From Pelecanus crispus (Eukaryota; Chordata; Aves; Pelecaniformes; Pelecanidae), in NCBI RefSeq assembly GCF_030463565.1, contig NC_134643.1:167732491-167796490 (forward strand): DNA of 64,000 nt. The letters are read 5' to 3'. A model generated the notes under the pieces. That model saw only the letters and a program-made list of their open reading frames with translations. It had not been told where the DNA came from and did no database searches. Shown one piece after another: positions 14,358 to 26,975 of the stretch. The position numbers and the translations under genes are program-made. Within the stretch, counting starts at the first letter, position 1, and every line of letters starts with the position of its first letter.

Positions 14358-14440
14358 GGTTTGGCAGGATCGTTGCAGTTGGACTGGATGATCTGAAAGG
14401 TCTTTTCCAACCTAAAGGATTCTATGATTCTGTGATTCTA
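14358..14440 (+). repeat. CR1 LINE, 3' end fragment
   Basis: About 85 bases matching the CR1 3' terminus: TTGGACTGGATGATCTGAAA, then GGTCTTTTCCAACCTAAAGG, and a terminal run of ATTCTATG/ATTCTGTG repeats. Extreme 5' truncation is usual for CR1, which retroposes by target-primed reverse transcription and dies on insertion. Confidence 0.9.
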
Positions 14441-17400
14441 AGAAGTAGTGGCTCTTTTTGCCTCTGGGCCCTGACACTGTAAGGGAACCTCAGACTATCC
14501 CCTCCCAGGTAATGATGCCCTGAAGGGCTATCAAAATCCCACTGCTGCTTTCTTTTAAAACGTGTGAGAAGATTTTGTCTTTTTCCCATACAACAGCTTT
14601 CTCATCAAATAGTCAGAGAACTAATGGAAGAAGGAGGATGTCCAGGGTGAGGCCAGGAAATAAATGCAAAAAGGAAAGGAGAAAGAACAGAACTTACAGC
14701 CCAGTGGTGAGAACATGTGCATGGAGGTGACAGTCCTGTGTCTCTGCATAAAATACAGATGCAGTCTTCCATCATGTTCACCTGTGAGTACATTTCTATA
14801 TACACATATATAAGTGTGTATATATAAATACATATTCATTTTTAATCAGTTAAAATGTTATGACAATCCCATAAAGTATATTTCAGATGTAATCAATATT
14901 TTTCCATGCCTCTGTTGCAGTTCATCCAGCCATTACGAACATTTTAATTCTTTAAGATGTAGAATGTCTCTGTTGTATATTTGTGCAAATTCCAGAGCAA
15001 TGCAGGTCTAATACTCAGTTGGGATCCTTCAGCTCTGTGATAATATTTAATAAGTATCAGTTTTTCTTGTCTTGTGCATACAAGTGGTTATGCATTTTTC
15101 AGATTATCAGTTTGGAAATTCTGCTCCTTTCTGTCCTTATCAGCTCTTGTGGCGTTATTGCAGGTTATTTACCATAGCTTAGATTTTACAGTATAAAATA
15201 CAGCATACAAACTTCAGAGCCTTTTTTAATCTACTTGATGTAAAATCCACTGGAGAAACACCTGTCCTCAGCACCATTTACCTGACAGGGTGAAGCTGTT
15301 TAAGCTGACCATCAGCCAAACCACATGAATTTGCACTGTTGGTGTCAAAGGAGTAGAAAAAAAATAGCTGTTCATGTGCCTGCATTCACTTTTCAGGGGC
15401 ACTCCAAGGTCAGCTACTAAAACCAAGCTGTGACCTTCCCTCCAAATTCATTTGGCCTCAGTTTAGGTGCCTGTGGTGGTGAGGTCCACACCTGAGCTGG
15501 GTATCTCATCTCCCATTATACCCAAAACTGGCCTCATCAGTTAGTAAAAAGTCAATGGTGCTTTAAGATCAAGTGGAACTGCTGACTGTAGGATGAGGTG
15601 ACTGCAGCCTATACACTGCTGACTGTATTGTCCAGCTTTCCATCCCCCATGGAGACAACCTGGATTATTTGTTCAGCTGTACTGAGGTGAAGCCACCCCT
15701 GACTTCAGCATTCCCCCTGACCGCAGAGCACGGGCAGACTGGAAGGCCACCTTGTCATCGGTGTGTATTTATGCATTTTACACTGGATCAGTATGGTGAA
15801 ATCTTGAGGAGAAAAAGAGTGCTCTACATTTGTTGCAGATATGAGAAACTAGGGAAGTGGAAAAACTAGCAAATCTAGCTAAGCTACTGACAAGAGCCCT
15901 CTTACAGGGCTGTATGGCAAGCCAGGTCCAGAAGAGTGAAAACCACAAAGCCATTCCTTCCCCATGTCGCAGAGAAGGTTTTTCCTGTCGACCACACTGA
16001 ATGTCACTGAAGCTCATCACATTTCAGTACCTGGATGCCCAGCTCAGAATATCTATGCTACAACACATGCAGGCTGCATTGTGCTTGGCTGCAACTTCAT
16101 ACCAATAGTTTAGTCTGACTAGCGGATTTATATCACTCGCATGTTTCAGAGATGCTGGCATATGAACCTGGCACAGCACGGATAAGAATATATGCAAAAG
16201 TAGAAGCCATTTTCATCATCCTGGGCAGCAGAGCAATGCTAAGCACGACACAGCTAATCTGCTCGCAGGGTGTTTTGCCTGCTCCCTTTTGTCCCCCAGC
16301 TCTGGCAGGGCTGTTGTCAGTGCAGCACCGAGGCCTTGGGTAGCACTTACGTCCTTGCTCACTTTAATCAGGCTGACTCAAGTGCAAAATAATGTCACAT
16401 TTGAGAAGACAAATTGTATTAGTTGAAACATTACTTTGTGAGGCTACATATGAAGGTCTGTCAGTGGACAGTGGGAACCACTAGTGTGAGACTCAGAGAA
16501 AATATCATTTACAGGGCCATTTACAGATTGTTGTTAATGAATTTAGTCTACCCATGCCTGAAAAATATAAATAAAGGTTTTCATTAGGCTTTCTGGGGTG
16601 CAGATGTTCCCTCTGTTGGGTGTCCAACATCGTGCAAAGGAGGTGCACTGGTTTCCATAGGGCCTGAACCAGAGGAAAGACAATTGTGGGGAGGACAAAG
16701 AGGAAGGATGACACAGCTGGAGACACAAATAGACCTCAGTAAAGTGATCTTTCTCCACTGGAAACATTTCTCCTGCTAATACATTGCCTCTTCTCATTGC
16801 TGTTTGTGCACAGGTAGGAAATGAAAGCTTCTGGAGGAAGCCAGGTTTCCCCTTCATGGGGGTTGTGGAAAGGCATGCAGGCACCTGGAGCGGGAACATT
16901 TCTGCTGTGCATGGCTGTGGAGAAGAGGGTGATGGGGAGGGAGGTGTGCCCAGGAGACCGGCTGTCCTGCAGGCTGTTGGGAGAGATGAATGTCCTTGCT
17001 CCAGAGTTTAGGTGGAAAAATGTTGTGACAGCTAGAGAAGGTTGGGGAAGGAAGGATGAGTGAGCCAGCTTCCTCCACTGACCTCCTCTCCACCAGGAAC
17101 AAGCGGGGAGCAACAACAGCTCTGTCCTTGTCACACCAAAAAGCCCGATGTCCTGCAGGCAGGGCACTAATGACCAATGACTAATGAGGTTTATTCCCCG
17201 CAGCCAGGGCTCGAACACTATTTTGGGTGCCAACCATCACATCATGCAGTAATTTTGCGGAGGGGTGTCACACACAGATCCCAACGCCTGTAACGGAGAT
17301 TGATGTAGCTGGAAGTGCTAAGCAGAATGTCTATTTTTGTGCTGTTCCTGTTACACTGTTGAACAGCTGGCCCTGCGCTCTGACAGCCACCGAGGAAAGC

Positions 17401-17567
17401 CCAGCATGGCTTAAGAGCGAGAGAGCAGCACACAAGAGACGTGCTGCGTGGGTTATTATGATGCCCGATCAGGTTGTCAAGATCCTTAAATTTCTTTTGG
17501 TAGCGTATAACAGAAGACAGAAGCAAAAGAAATAGTAAGAGAACCAAGACTTGTATGTCTACTGTAT

Positions 17568-17589
17568 AAATACATATATATATGTATTT
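17568..17589. repeat. Perfect 22-bp AT-rich palindrome
   Basis: AAATACATATA followed directly by its reverse complement. A likely slippage product of TA-rich DNA. Confidence 0.8.
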
Positions 17590-18049
17590 TAAATACTTTA
17601 TTGTTAGGGTTCTTCAGGCACCTTGCTTTGGGTTTGTCTGTGACATTACTTTTTCATTTCAATGTTATAGTAGTATTCTGGAAGCACTTACTGTGAAATC
17701 TATAAATTCATACAAGCTGTTTTAAGGAAATCCCAGTCTTCTAATCAGCTTTGTGGAGAAAGACTGTTATATTAGGTCACTTGTGTGATTAGTTTCCTGT
17801 GCTTGCCTTTGCATGGCCTTTACTGTAAGCCACAGACTTTGCCAAGAAAGCAGGCCGAAATGAGGGTGAAGACTGATTACAACAGAGTTATTTATAACGA
17901 CCATAAAATTAAGTCTTATCAAGTGACAGCATTATCCTGTGGTAATAGACAAATTCTTCTTTGTTCGGAAAAGCTAATTTGTAAATAAAAAAATTCAGGC
18001 TGACAGCTGAAGCATGACAGTTGATAAGTGCAAGATGACTTGCTTTCCA

Positions 18050-18720
18050 AGGTTTAGCTCATTTATTGCAGCTCTGAAAGCTCAGACAAACTGTTTACAT
18101 ACCTAACCAGTGGCCCAAAATGTAAGATGTTTGCAAACCTCATAATGTTTTCAGCAGCTCCATTTCAGGCTATTGAAAACCATTAGTAATGCACCAGAAT
18201 AACGGGTTAAAAGAAAAACATACTGTTCAAACAAATCTCCATTAAACTGTCATCTTTATTTTTATACTTCTTTTATTGCTATTACGGGGATTTGTGTTTT
18301 TTTCTCCGTTTTCTCCATCTCTCCATTACCAAGCGGTAGAAAGTGACTGCCTAAATGGACTTTTTTCATGATTTGAATTGTACACAAGTTGAGCGCTGTG
18401 CACAGAACATGGAAATAACACATAGCTGTGCCAGTTTTATTTGCAATTAAGCGACGCAGAGTTGTAAAGCAAGTTCAGCTACAGCTCCTGCAAGTGCCAC
18501 AATGATAACTTACGTCTGCTTCTTGCTCATGGGCAAATAACCTTCACCTGGGCCAAATAAACTGCCGTGATTCTGGCCTGTGCATTAACAGCAAATAAAT
18601 GTCAGGAGTAGGAAGTTTATTAGATTGAGATACAAATAATGAACGGCATCGTAATGAAGCTTTTAGTATTTAAACCGTAAATAAAAAACCAAAATGACAG
18701 GAAAGCGCTGAGCAGGCTGT
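18050..18720. other. Candidate conserved non-coding element
   Basis: A repeat-free stretch rich in AATAAA-like and TAAT-like strings (GGGCAAATAACC, GGGCCAAATAAAC, TTTGCAATTAAGCGACG). No ORF. The call is by composition only. Confidence 0.25.
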
Positions 18721-18729
18721 CAGAGCACT

Positions 18730-19030
18730 AGATTTTTAAAGGCCGGGGAAGGAGCCCTCCCCTGCGGTGACGGCCAAGCTGGGGTCCCCACTACCTCCTC
18801 CGGACAGGTCGAGGAGCGAGGTGTTAGGGCTGCCCACTGTAAAAAGGAGCCAGGCCACACAGGAGGGATGATGAGGGTGGCGGGGGGCGGCCGGGCTGTG
18901 CTGCAAGGAGGGGAGGCAGAATTTGGCGGGTGAGAGAGGGAGGAAACCCAACCCTTCTCCCTGGTGCCCAGCAAAGGACAAGGGGTGACACGGTCACTGG
19001 TGGCAGCGAGGAAAATGCCGGCGGTATGTA
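18730..19030. other. GC/CpG-rich patch
   Basis: A GC-rich block (GGCGGGGGGCGGCCGGGCTG around 18880) next to AT-rich DNA. It supports overlapping minus-strand ORFs in three frames, which is typical of stop-poor GC-rich sequence rather than coding DNA. Candidate CpG island without a recognised transcript. Confidence 0.3.
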
Positions 19031-19059
19031 AGGAAACAAAATCTTCCCCATGAAGGTGG

Positions 19060-19125
19060 CTAAGCATTGAAGCTATTTGCCCAGAAAGGTGGTGGATCCC
19101 TGGAGATGTCCAAAATTAGACTGGT
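19060..19125 (+). repeat. Possible small CR1 scrap
   Basis: A short stretch resembles the segment of CR1 3' regions that reads as a leucine-proline-rich ORF2 tail (TTGCCCAGAAAGGTGGTGGA, CCCTGGAGATGTCCAAA). Similarity is lost on both sides. It is too short to be sure of. Confidence 0.4.
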
Positions 19126-20179
19126 GTTTGTTATTCCAGTTCTCCGTACAAAGTGAGGGACACCGGCAGCACCGCAGCCAGTCTTTTGCTCTGCACTTGC
19201 ATCTAGCCGCGTTAGTATAGAGATGTTTAAAAATATTGTGCCCCATAGCAGCGTGACACTGGCAAATATTTCTGGTGTCGAGCTGGCCTTGGCCACCCAT
19301 GCCTCTGCAGTGCCCGCTGACGAGTCAGGCTATGAAGGTCAGAATATCCTATAAACTGCATCGGAGCCATGATGCCTTTTAGCTCCTGCCAAGTGACTTG
19401 CTCGTGACTGCAGGGGGAAACAAATGCGTGCCCTTGGCAGCCGTGCGGCTTTCGGTATGCTACAGTATTTAATCACATGTTAGGCATAGCATCTGATACA
19501 ACAAGCCTTTTTTCCCTCACACTGTTTTTTTGGTAGCTCTTTTGCAGTTCTCTTCCCAGTCTTAACGCTCATCTCAGTGCTTATCTCCATTTGGGAAATC
19601 TTTAGCATAGCACTAACTCTACCTTTTGAATTTCCCCTGTGAAACTTCAGACTAAATAGATAAATCGTTGGTGTCATAACAGCAGCTCCAAGTTACTTTT
19701 CTGGTATTTTCTTTTAACAGAAGCAAAAAAATCTAGCCTGTACCAGGACAATTTTCCAGAATAACCACCTTGGCAAAAAATTTTTCAGTGCTTTCTGTGT
19801 AGGCTAGCATTTGATGAACAAGGTTAGTGATTAAAAGCAGCTGAGAATCTCTTTTTGGAAAACGCTCTTTTTACCTTGAAAACAGCACAGTATAAGCAGC
19901 CCATTGAAAAGTATTTTAAACCATGATACATAAAGTTCACACAATGTGAGAAAGGCATTAAACTATAATGTCAGGAATGTCAGGTGCCATTGAAGGCTAT
20001 GGAGCTGGTCAACAATTTAGTCAGTGACTTGAAAGCACTGATTAAAAATATTCAATTGTCAGCACTAAAAGATCATATATTCCTTAAAATACACCAAATG
20101 ACCAAAGAGTGTTCCAGCTATAGTTACTTCCATCCTAGCTGCACTTCTGTAACATTTTCTTGACTTTATTGAAAATTTG

Positions 20180-20297
20180 GCAGTTGGACTAGGTGATCAT
20201 TGTCGGCCCCTTCCAAGTGAAATATTCTATTCTATTCTATTCTATTCTATTCTATTCTATTCTATTCTATTCTATTCTGTTCTGTTCTGTTCTGTTC
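20180..20297 (+). repeat. CR1 3' end with expanded ATTCT microsatellite
   Basis: About 44 bases of degraded CR1 3' end (TTGGACTAGGTGATCATTG, CCCCTTCCAA) run into 11 perfect ATTCT units from 20224, then three GTTCT units and a final GTTCA. The normal CR1 terminus has only a few ATTCTATG-type repeats, so this copy seeded a pentanucleotide expansion. The A-to-G change shared by all units at the right end suggests one substitution that then spread by slippage. Confidence 0.92.
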
Positions 20298-20401
20298 AGT
20301 CTTGGTCCCTGCTGAAAGGCAACCTGTTTCTGAAGTTTAAGCAGAAATGTTAGATGAGCTTTGAGCAGGGAGAATACTGGAAAAAATACCTCTTCTGACC
20401 T

Positions 20402-20443
20402 AAATATATACATATATATACATGTATAGGTATATACATACCT
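20402..20443. repeat. Imperfect (TATACA)n / (TA)n repeat
   Basis: Alternating ATATATACATATA units with scattered changes, about 105 bases after the ATTCT array. Confidence 0.75.
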
Positions 20444-22844
20444 TACTGATTTTTATAAACAACTATTTACGCAAAGTGACTGGGGAAAGATACTGAAATT
20501 TGGCTGGAATATAGACAAAAAGAGGGCCTTTTGGCACTCTGGTGTATATTGTCTTACTTCATAGTGATGATCCATTAAAAAAAAAGTGTTTTTTTTAAAT
20601 ACAATACATATTTTGCTTTGTATAGACTGACCATGCATTGACCCTAAGGCCCCAGAGCATATGTGCGTATGGCTCACTGTATAGCTGACTTCTCCTTCAG
20701 CTGTCATGCACTCAGCAAGGTACGGAGCAGACTTTTGTAGATGACAGCAGGTAAGGCAAGGCTGATTGCAAACATAAGAGTAAGCTCTCACATTCATATC
20801 AGTAGGAGCACAAACAGTTGCAAAGAGAGAGGGGAAAAAAGCCCTTTCTAGCAATTATTTTAATGTCCACATTTACTCGTTTGGGAGTTTCCCCTTCAAG
20901 CTCCTAGCAATGAATGATATCATGGGAATTATTATTGTTAGATTTGGGTAACTTTTTTTTGAGAAAACAGTTAACATGGCAAAAATGGTGGGTTTGTTTT
21001 TCTCCAAACCAATACCAATTTTCCCCTGTTTTTTTAATCTGGAATCAGGGCCGGCTTGGAATGGGAAGCTATGGTCATAAGCCTTGCGGGTAAGTTTCTG
21101 CCACCCCCTGACTGGGTGGTCAGCAAGCTGCATCGCTCACTTGGGAAGTGGGGAAACTGAGTTTAACATCTGTACTGCCACCAGCGTTTTAAACCCAAAT
21201 ATCCTGCTTCTCAGGAGCATGCTGTACCCTCCTTGTTATAAGATATAGATGATGGAGCAGGGGAGATGCCCTCAAACTCTCTTGTTGATGGCACAAGACC
21301 CTGAGTGACTGGGCATCTGGCGGAGCAAGGAGAGGCGATCACCTCGTCCCAGGTGAGCAGCCAGCCCTCCCCAGCGAGCAACAACACTGCTTCCTTCATT
21401 TCCCAAAGACTTTAACAACATGGAGCTGTGCCACAGGAGACACTCCTTAGACATACTGGTCAGGTAGCAGAGGCAGGCAAATATAATTCTTCCTTAGGAC
21501 GGGCAGCTGTGTTCTCTCTGAGCCCTTGGGTAAAAGCTAGCAGGAGCAGGTCAGCTTTTGGGAGGCTTTCAGTAATATTGTATAGCATTTTATTTCTTTT
21601 GCTTGTCTTGATGATCAAAAACTTAGCTTATTGTTTTATATTACAACATACATCAGTTTTTTGCATTTACTTGTTGACCGTACACTCTATCTGTGAAAAG
21701 TGAAAGAGGATTAAGATGTGTTTCAGGATCTTTTTATTTTACTTTTTTTTAAACAAAAACACAATGTAAGATTGGAAGGAAACCCCCCACAATTATTGCC
21801 AAGAATATAATCCAAATATTCATATAGCACCACAGACATCAACATGGTGCCTGAACACTGCCCAAATGGCTGTGTGTGGCCTGGAGGCCCTTTGCTACAT
21901 ACAAATTTGTCTGCCTTTTTTCTGTGCAAGGGAATTACCTTGTTAGGAAGTTTCTAAAATGCATTTTATTAGGGTTTTTTGGGGATGTTTGGTCAGTTTT
22001 ATGTATTCAGTGCTGAAGTCAAAGTGAAGAGCAGAGTTCCTGTACGGGGATGGAGCTGGTGGTACCAACATTGCTGATGTCCAGGGCAAAGTGGGTCTTC
22101 AGCAAGTCAATCCTAGGGCCTTTTCGTAGCCTGCAGGAACCCTCCTCCAGGGGTGACTTTTATCTTCACCATGGAGGTCTCACACTGTCCTGCCTCCTCT
22201 CAAGACAGGTCATGATCCTTACCTTAGCACTTCAGCTGCCCAGCACTTGGGGATGAGCTTTACTGAAGCATCGTGAAGGTAAGGACAGACAGTCTCACCA
22301 TGAGCTGCTGTTGAGTGGAAAGTCATTGTAAGCAGGAGGTGGCACAGCTGAGCTGTTTGCAGTAGTCTTCCCTGCTGGGGAGCTGCTTTATACTCTGTGT
22401 TAATATCCTAAAAGGGAGCACATGAGCTCAGAATATTGCCCTTCAGCATGGTAAATGTGTGTATAGTTACTGCATGGTGTTTAGCATTACAGTCTGGTGT
22501 AATGGTACTGTTTCAAGAAATACAAAACAGAATACCCTTGTGTGATGTTTTGTAATCACATATTTACTTCAAAATATGTCTACAATGCCCAGTTTTCCTG
22601 TCCTACCAAACTTCTGCTCACAGTGAAGAAAAGTGTGAGGCCAGTATGTACATCTTTTTTTTGCCTGACAGGCATGTGGATGTGCAGTGAGCTGATAATC
22701 AAAGGCTTTACTTCAGAGCAGACATAATTTTTCTGATCCCTCCACAAAAACATACAAACCTTTCAGAAAAAAAAAATCATGTTTGAGTCCATACCTCCAA
22801 AGGAGGGTTGTGGGTGTTTTGGTTTTACTAAGGATGAAGGCATT

Positions 22845-22857
22845 ACCACCTAGTGGC
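22845..22857 (-). promoter_or_regulatory. CTCF-core-like site
   Basis: The minus strand reads GCCACTAGGTGGT, a full core match with a favourable preceding G. Confidence 0.35.
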
Positions 22858-25062
22858 AAGACTTCAGAACATAGCAAACCTGGTGTCACATCTTGGATTG
22901 AAAATCAGGTATCCTGAGTTTCTATGCTTGACATAATGAAAAAAAAAGAACAAGGCAAAAAATAATTTTAGTTGTGAATGCAAACAGGCAGCAGAAAACT
23001 GGGTGTATGTGTGTTGGGGGGTGAATTTCTGAAATTCTCAAGCCAAAGCCTGCTGCTTGCCAGCTGGTTGTAAATTTTCATCCCACCTGAACTGAACAAA
23101 AATGGCATATCCTGAATCCTCCAGTTAACAAGTAGATGTGAGACGAACCCTGCAATTAGGAGGCTGATCACACTTTGTGCTTCTGCACACAGGCTATTTA
23201 GACTGGGAAACTTTGGCTCTGGGTGCTGGAAAGAAGAGCTGGTGCTGATGAGAGGGGTTTCCAAAATGAAGTAGCAGTCTCAGAAAGAAGAAGGGAGCCT
23301 GGAAAAAAAGAAAGCAAAGATCTTGCCTGAAGGAATAACCCGGCGGTAGGGGAAGATGCAGGAGACCAGGTAACTTGTGGCCCATAATGCCTGAGACTGT
23401 TAACGAAGAGCAGCAGCACGTCATGAGCTAACCTGACTTTCAGCTTGACTGTCCTGCAGCAACCTCCCTGCTGAGACGGATGGTGAGACCTTGTGACTGT
23501 AGTGCAGCAAGGGAGTGTGTGCCTCAAATCAGGGTGAAACTCTTGTCCTCCTGTTTTAAGAAACCTGAGTTATCCAGAGCCACTGCAGGCTGTTGTTCAC
23601 TGTGTCTCACTCATGACAGCATCCTATTTCCAAATGAACCTTTTCAGCCAAATAAAATATCCAAATAATGTAAATGACTGGATCCGTGAAGTTTCCCTTG
23701 ATGCTACCTAAACCCCTTGGTTTAATCAGACTTGTACAGCTGCCAACGATTTATTTTCTCCTGACACTCTACCATCCTCTTGCATAATCTCCTAGGTGGA
23801 TGTGACTCGCTGTTATGAAATAAGCTGTACATTGGCTTCCTCTGGAGAAATTCAAGAACTGCCAGACTGACATACATCCCTGTCACTGTCTTCACTAGCG
23901 TTATTAATAATGTTGCTAATTTGATAAATCTTAGGTTTTTCAAAGATTCTTCTGAAAAGAAGCATTTAATGCTTGACTGAGATCTCTGTTGGAGTAGGTA
24001 TAGGGGAGGGATTCAGAAAGAAAGGAGTCTGTAGCAGATGTATATTAATGAAAGTCTCGTCTTCAGCATCTCTCTCTCTGAAGTGATGTCCCAGTCAAGA
24101 AATTCCTCCGTTCTGCCTCACTCCTGAAATCGCATATCCTCAGCAGACATTAATAATAAAGAATTGGTGTCTCTTTTTGTAAACACCTTCTGGTCCTCTA
24201 CAGTGAAACTGTGCTTCTAGGGATCCAGAGACAACTGGAAGCATTTGTGTAATTGATATATCTAAACAGTAGATCTTTTTCTGGTATGGAAATTATCTTA
24301 TGTGAAAAGTCTTTAAAATAGTCACTATTTGAGAGAGAGCCTGATTTCTATAAGAGATCACCAGCCAGAACACCAGCAGAAATGAGAAATTACTGTGATT
24401 TCCATGTATCTCTAGAACATTAAGTTTACTGTGAGATACACTGAAAATTGTCACCCCTGTGAGAGAATCTAATGTTTCTGTTCAGGGAACTTGGTTTGTT
24501 CTTACTGAGAAAAAAACCAACAGAACAAATAGCACAGGTGCTTACACAGGTTGCAACTTTGCAGGCCTTTTAACTCTGTCTGGGCATGGGTTCTGTCTCA
24601 CAAGATACTTGAGGGGACTCTGGACATGTTATTTAAAAATAAGTGAGGTATAACAACAGACATGACTGAATTTCTCTACAACCTTCTGAAGGCTCCAGCC
24701 TTGGGTGCTTGGGGGATAACAGCAATGAGGTAGTTGCACAGCTGCCAGACAGCTGTTGAGCAGAGAAGAACACGGGATTTGCCTGCACAGCCCAGGCTGG
24801 CAGCCTTTCATTGCCAGACATTACATTATCACAATATTGGAGCGGGTTTGGTTTGTTCTTGACACATAACATGGATAGCCAAGAAATTCTTCAGCCCCTC
24901 AGTACCCAAATTTACTATTAAGTTTCCACTGGTTTATGTATCAAAATGGCAAGTTTTTGATGAGATGGGGCAGTTCTGCATAATTTAGCAGGTCCCCAAC
25001 ACACATTTCAAAGACTGAGCTAAAAAGAAAAAAACCCAAACTGTACCAAAAAAAGCCCAGAA

Positions 25063-25131
25063 ATATACCTTTCGTTAAAGATTCAATATACCTTTTGTTA
25101 AAGATTCAATATGCCTTTCTTTAGGGATTCA
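25063..25131. repeat. 23-bp tandem repeat, three copies
   Basis: Three head-to-tail 23-base units at 25063-25085, 25086-25108 and 25109-25131. Units one and two differ at one base; the third is more diverged (shared core ATTCAATAT/ATTCA, CCTTT). The array lies about 35 bases before a CR1 fragment. No function is suggested. Confidence 0.85.
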
Positions 25132-25165
25132 GAACAAAGTTTGGGTACAACATCCTGCCTAGGAA

Positions 25166-25531
25166 AGAGAAGGCTCTGAGGGTACCTTATATGCAGCTTT
25201 TCAGTACTTAAAGTGGGCTTATAAGAAAGATGATGAGAGACTTTTTACCACGGCCTGTAGTGATAGGACAGGGGGCAATGGTTTTAAACTGAAAGAGGGT
25301 AGGTTCAGGTTGGACACAAGGAAGAAAATCTTTATGATGAGGGTGGTGAGATACTGGAACGGGTTGCCCAGGGAAGCTGTGGATGCCCTGTCATTGGAAG
25401 TGTCGAAGGTCAGGTTGGACAGGACTTTGAGCAACCTGATCTAGTGAAAGATGTCCCGGCTCATGGCAGGGAGGGTTGGACTAGAAGACCTTTAAAAGTC
25501 CCTTCCAACCCAAACCATTCCATTCTATAAA
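25166..25531 (+). repeat. CR1 LINE, 3' ~370 bases
   Basis: Recognisable CR1 3' part: segments encoding the end of ORF2 (GGACTTTTTACC-like, AGTGATAGGACAGGGGGCAA, GGTTTTAAACTGAAAGAGGG, TTGGACACAAGGAAGAAAAT, GGGTTGCCCAGGGAAGCTGT), then the 3' UTR (TTGGACTAGAAGACCTTTAA, CCCTTCCAACCCAAACCATT) and a shortened CATTCTAT end. It is 5'-truncated and has no open frame of length. Confidence 0.95.
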
Positions 25532-26770
25532 AGCTATGGTTTTCTAGGCGGACATCTTTTTATCTCAAAATAAAGTTTTCACTCAGTAGCAGTCATGCTC
25601 AGCAGTCGCTCTTCTTCCCCCGTACACACTTGTAGAAAGGCTCCATTCTTTCAGTGGAGAAACCAATCTCTGTACGTTAGGCAAGAGTGACATCTACTGT
25701 CCGTCACGACCAGCAGCTGCAGAGCTGATGCATCACTGTCCCACTGGCTGCCCCCTGGCCTCCCCGGGTTATAAGGACATGGGTGGAGGTGGACCCTGTG
25801 CATTTCTGCCCTCAGGTCTTCAGTCCGTATTGTCAATTAAAATGAATGAGAGTCAGTATTTTTGTAAATGTTAGTAAATCACCCAAACTTCTGGTTGATG
25901 AACAAAAATGAAATTTGGAGTTAGTACCAAAGCTAGGGCACGTATGAACAAAGCAGTACTACTAGCAACTCAAAAACAATGAATCGAAAAGGTGGGAGCT
26001 CTCAAGAACTGGGGGTGTGTAAAACAGAGAGCCAAATCCTTTTTCATTTTGAAGAGAGGTCTGCAGAGAATGAGAATCTGGGCTGTAAAATCAAACTGAA
26101 ATCAAATATGCCACTTGAACGCTGAAGCATTTTCATATCAAAAACAGATTACAACCTAATCTGTGAGCACAGATCTCAAAGCTTCCCCACAGGACTTGTG
26201 TGCAATCCTAGCCTTGTTCCACAGTGAAATACCACAACGCAGGCCTGCAAGAAAGTATTCCTGATAAACAGAAGCTTGACAATTTGTTTATCAGAGATTA
26301 GATTAAAAAAATAGGAATAATTTTCAGGCCACATGTCAAGTCAAATGAGTAATTTCAGGATACAAATTTATGTTTCAATCCGGGTAGCTTGCTTCATGTG
26401 AAAGCTGGGGATAATCAAGCATGCACATATGTATGCAGCCATACATATCCAAATCCTAAGTATGAAAAAAGAATATAAAGGACTGCAATATCTTGAGGAC
26501 TAATACAATAGAAAACAGGAGAATTTAGCTATTTCAGCTATCAAATTCTGTTTTGCAGCTTTCAAGACTCCTGGGAAATGGGGAGCAGACAGACAAGGCT
26601 GGCTGGTAAACAGGACTCTGGCTGTGGAAGAGGATTGGCCAAGGTCAAGGGTAGTTTTGATATACCACGATTTGTCTTTCTTGAAGCAGTAAGATACTTC
26701 TTGCTCTTGAAATTATGGGCTTGGATTTTACCCTTGACTTTTACAGCTTGCAGACTTCAGAGGATCATAA

Positions 26771-26975
26771 GACCTTGGAATCAAACAGGTTGGAAAGGAC
26801 ATCAGGAGGTCTCCAGTGCAATCACCTGCTCAGAGCAGGGTCGGCACTAATTTCAGACCAGGTTTCTCAGGACTGTGTCCAGCTGGGACTTGAAAATCTC
26901 CAGGGATGGCACCTGCACAGCCTTTCCGCGTGGCCTGTTCTACTGCCTGGCTGTCTTTATGGAGGAAAGGTTTCC
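26771..26975 (-). repeat. CR1 LINE, 3' fragment, reverse orientation
   Basis: Reverse-complement CR1: AGGTTGGAAAGGACATCAGG near the left (3') end, then CCTGCTCAGAGCAGGGTCGG, TTGAAAATCTCCAGGGATGG and a CACAGCC..TGGCCTGTTC segment. The terminal ATTCTATG repeats at the left end are eroded, so it is an older copy. The right boundary is approximate. Confidence 0.85.

Larger units (their letters stand above)
14441..25062. other. Intergenic, mostly unique sequence
   Basis: Contains the CR1 scraps, ATTCT array, CpG patch and candidate element listed separately. A hairpin-forming TA/CA stretch lies near 14797-14826. The minus-strand ORF 16736-17233 (165 codons) overlaps ORFs in other frames and has no recognisable domain, start context or splice partner. 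Nothing else is recognised. Confidence 0.65.

Noticed and set aside
16736-17233. 165-codon minus-strand ORF
   Set aside because: Competes with several overlapping frames on both strands, and nothing in the translation resembles a known protein.
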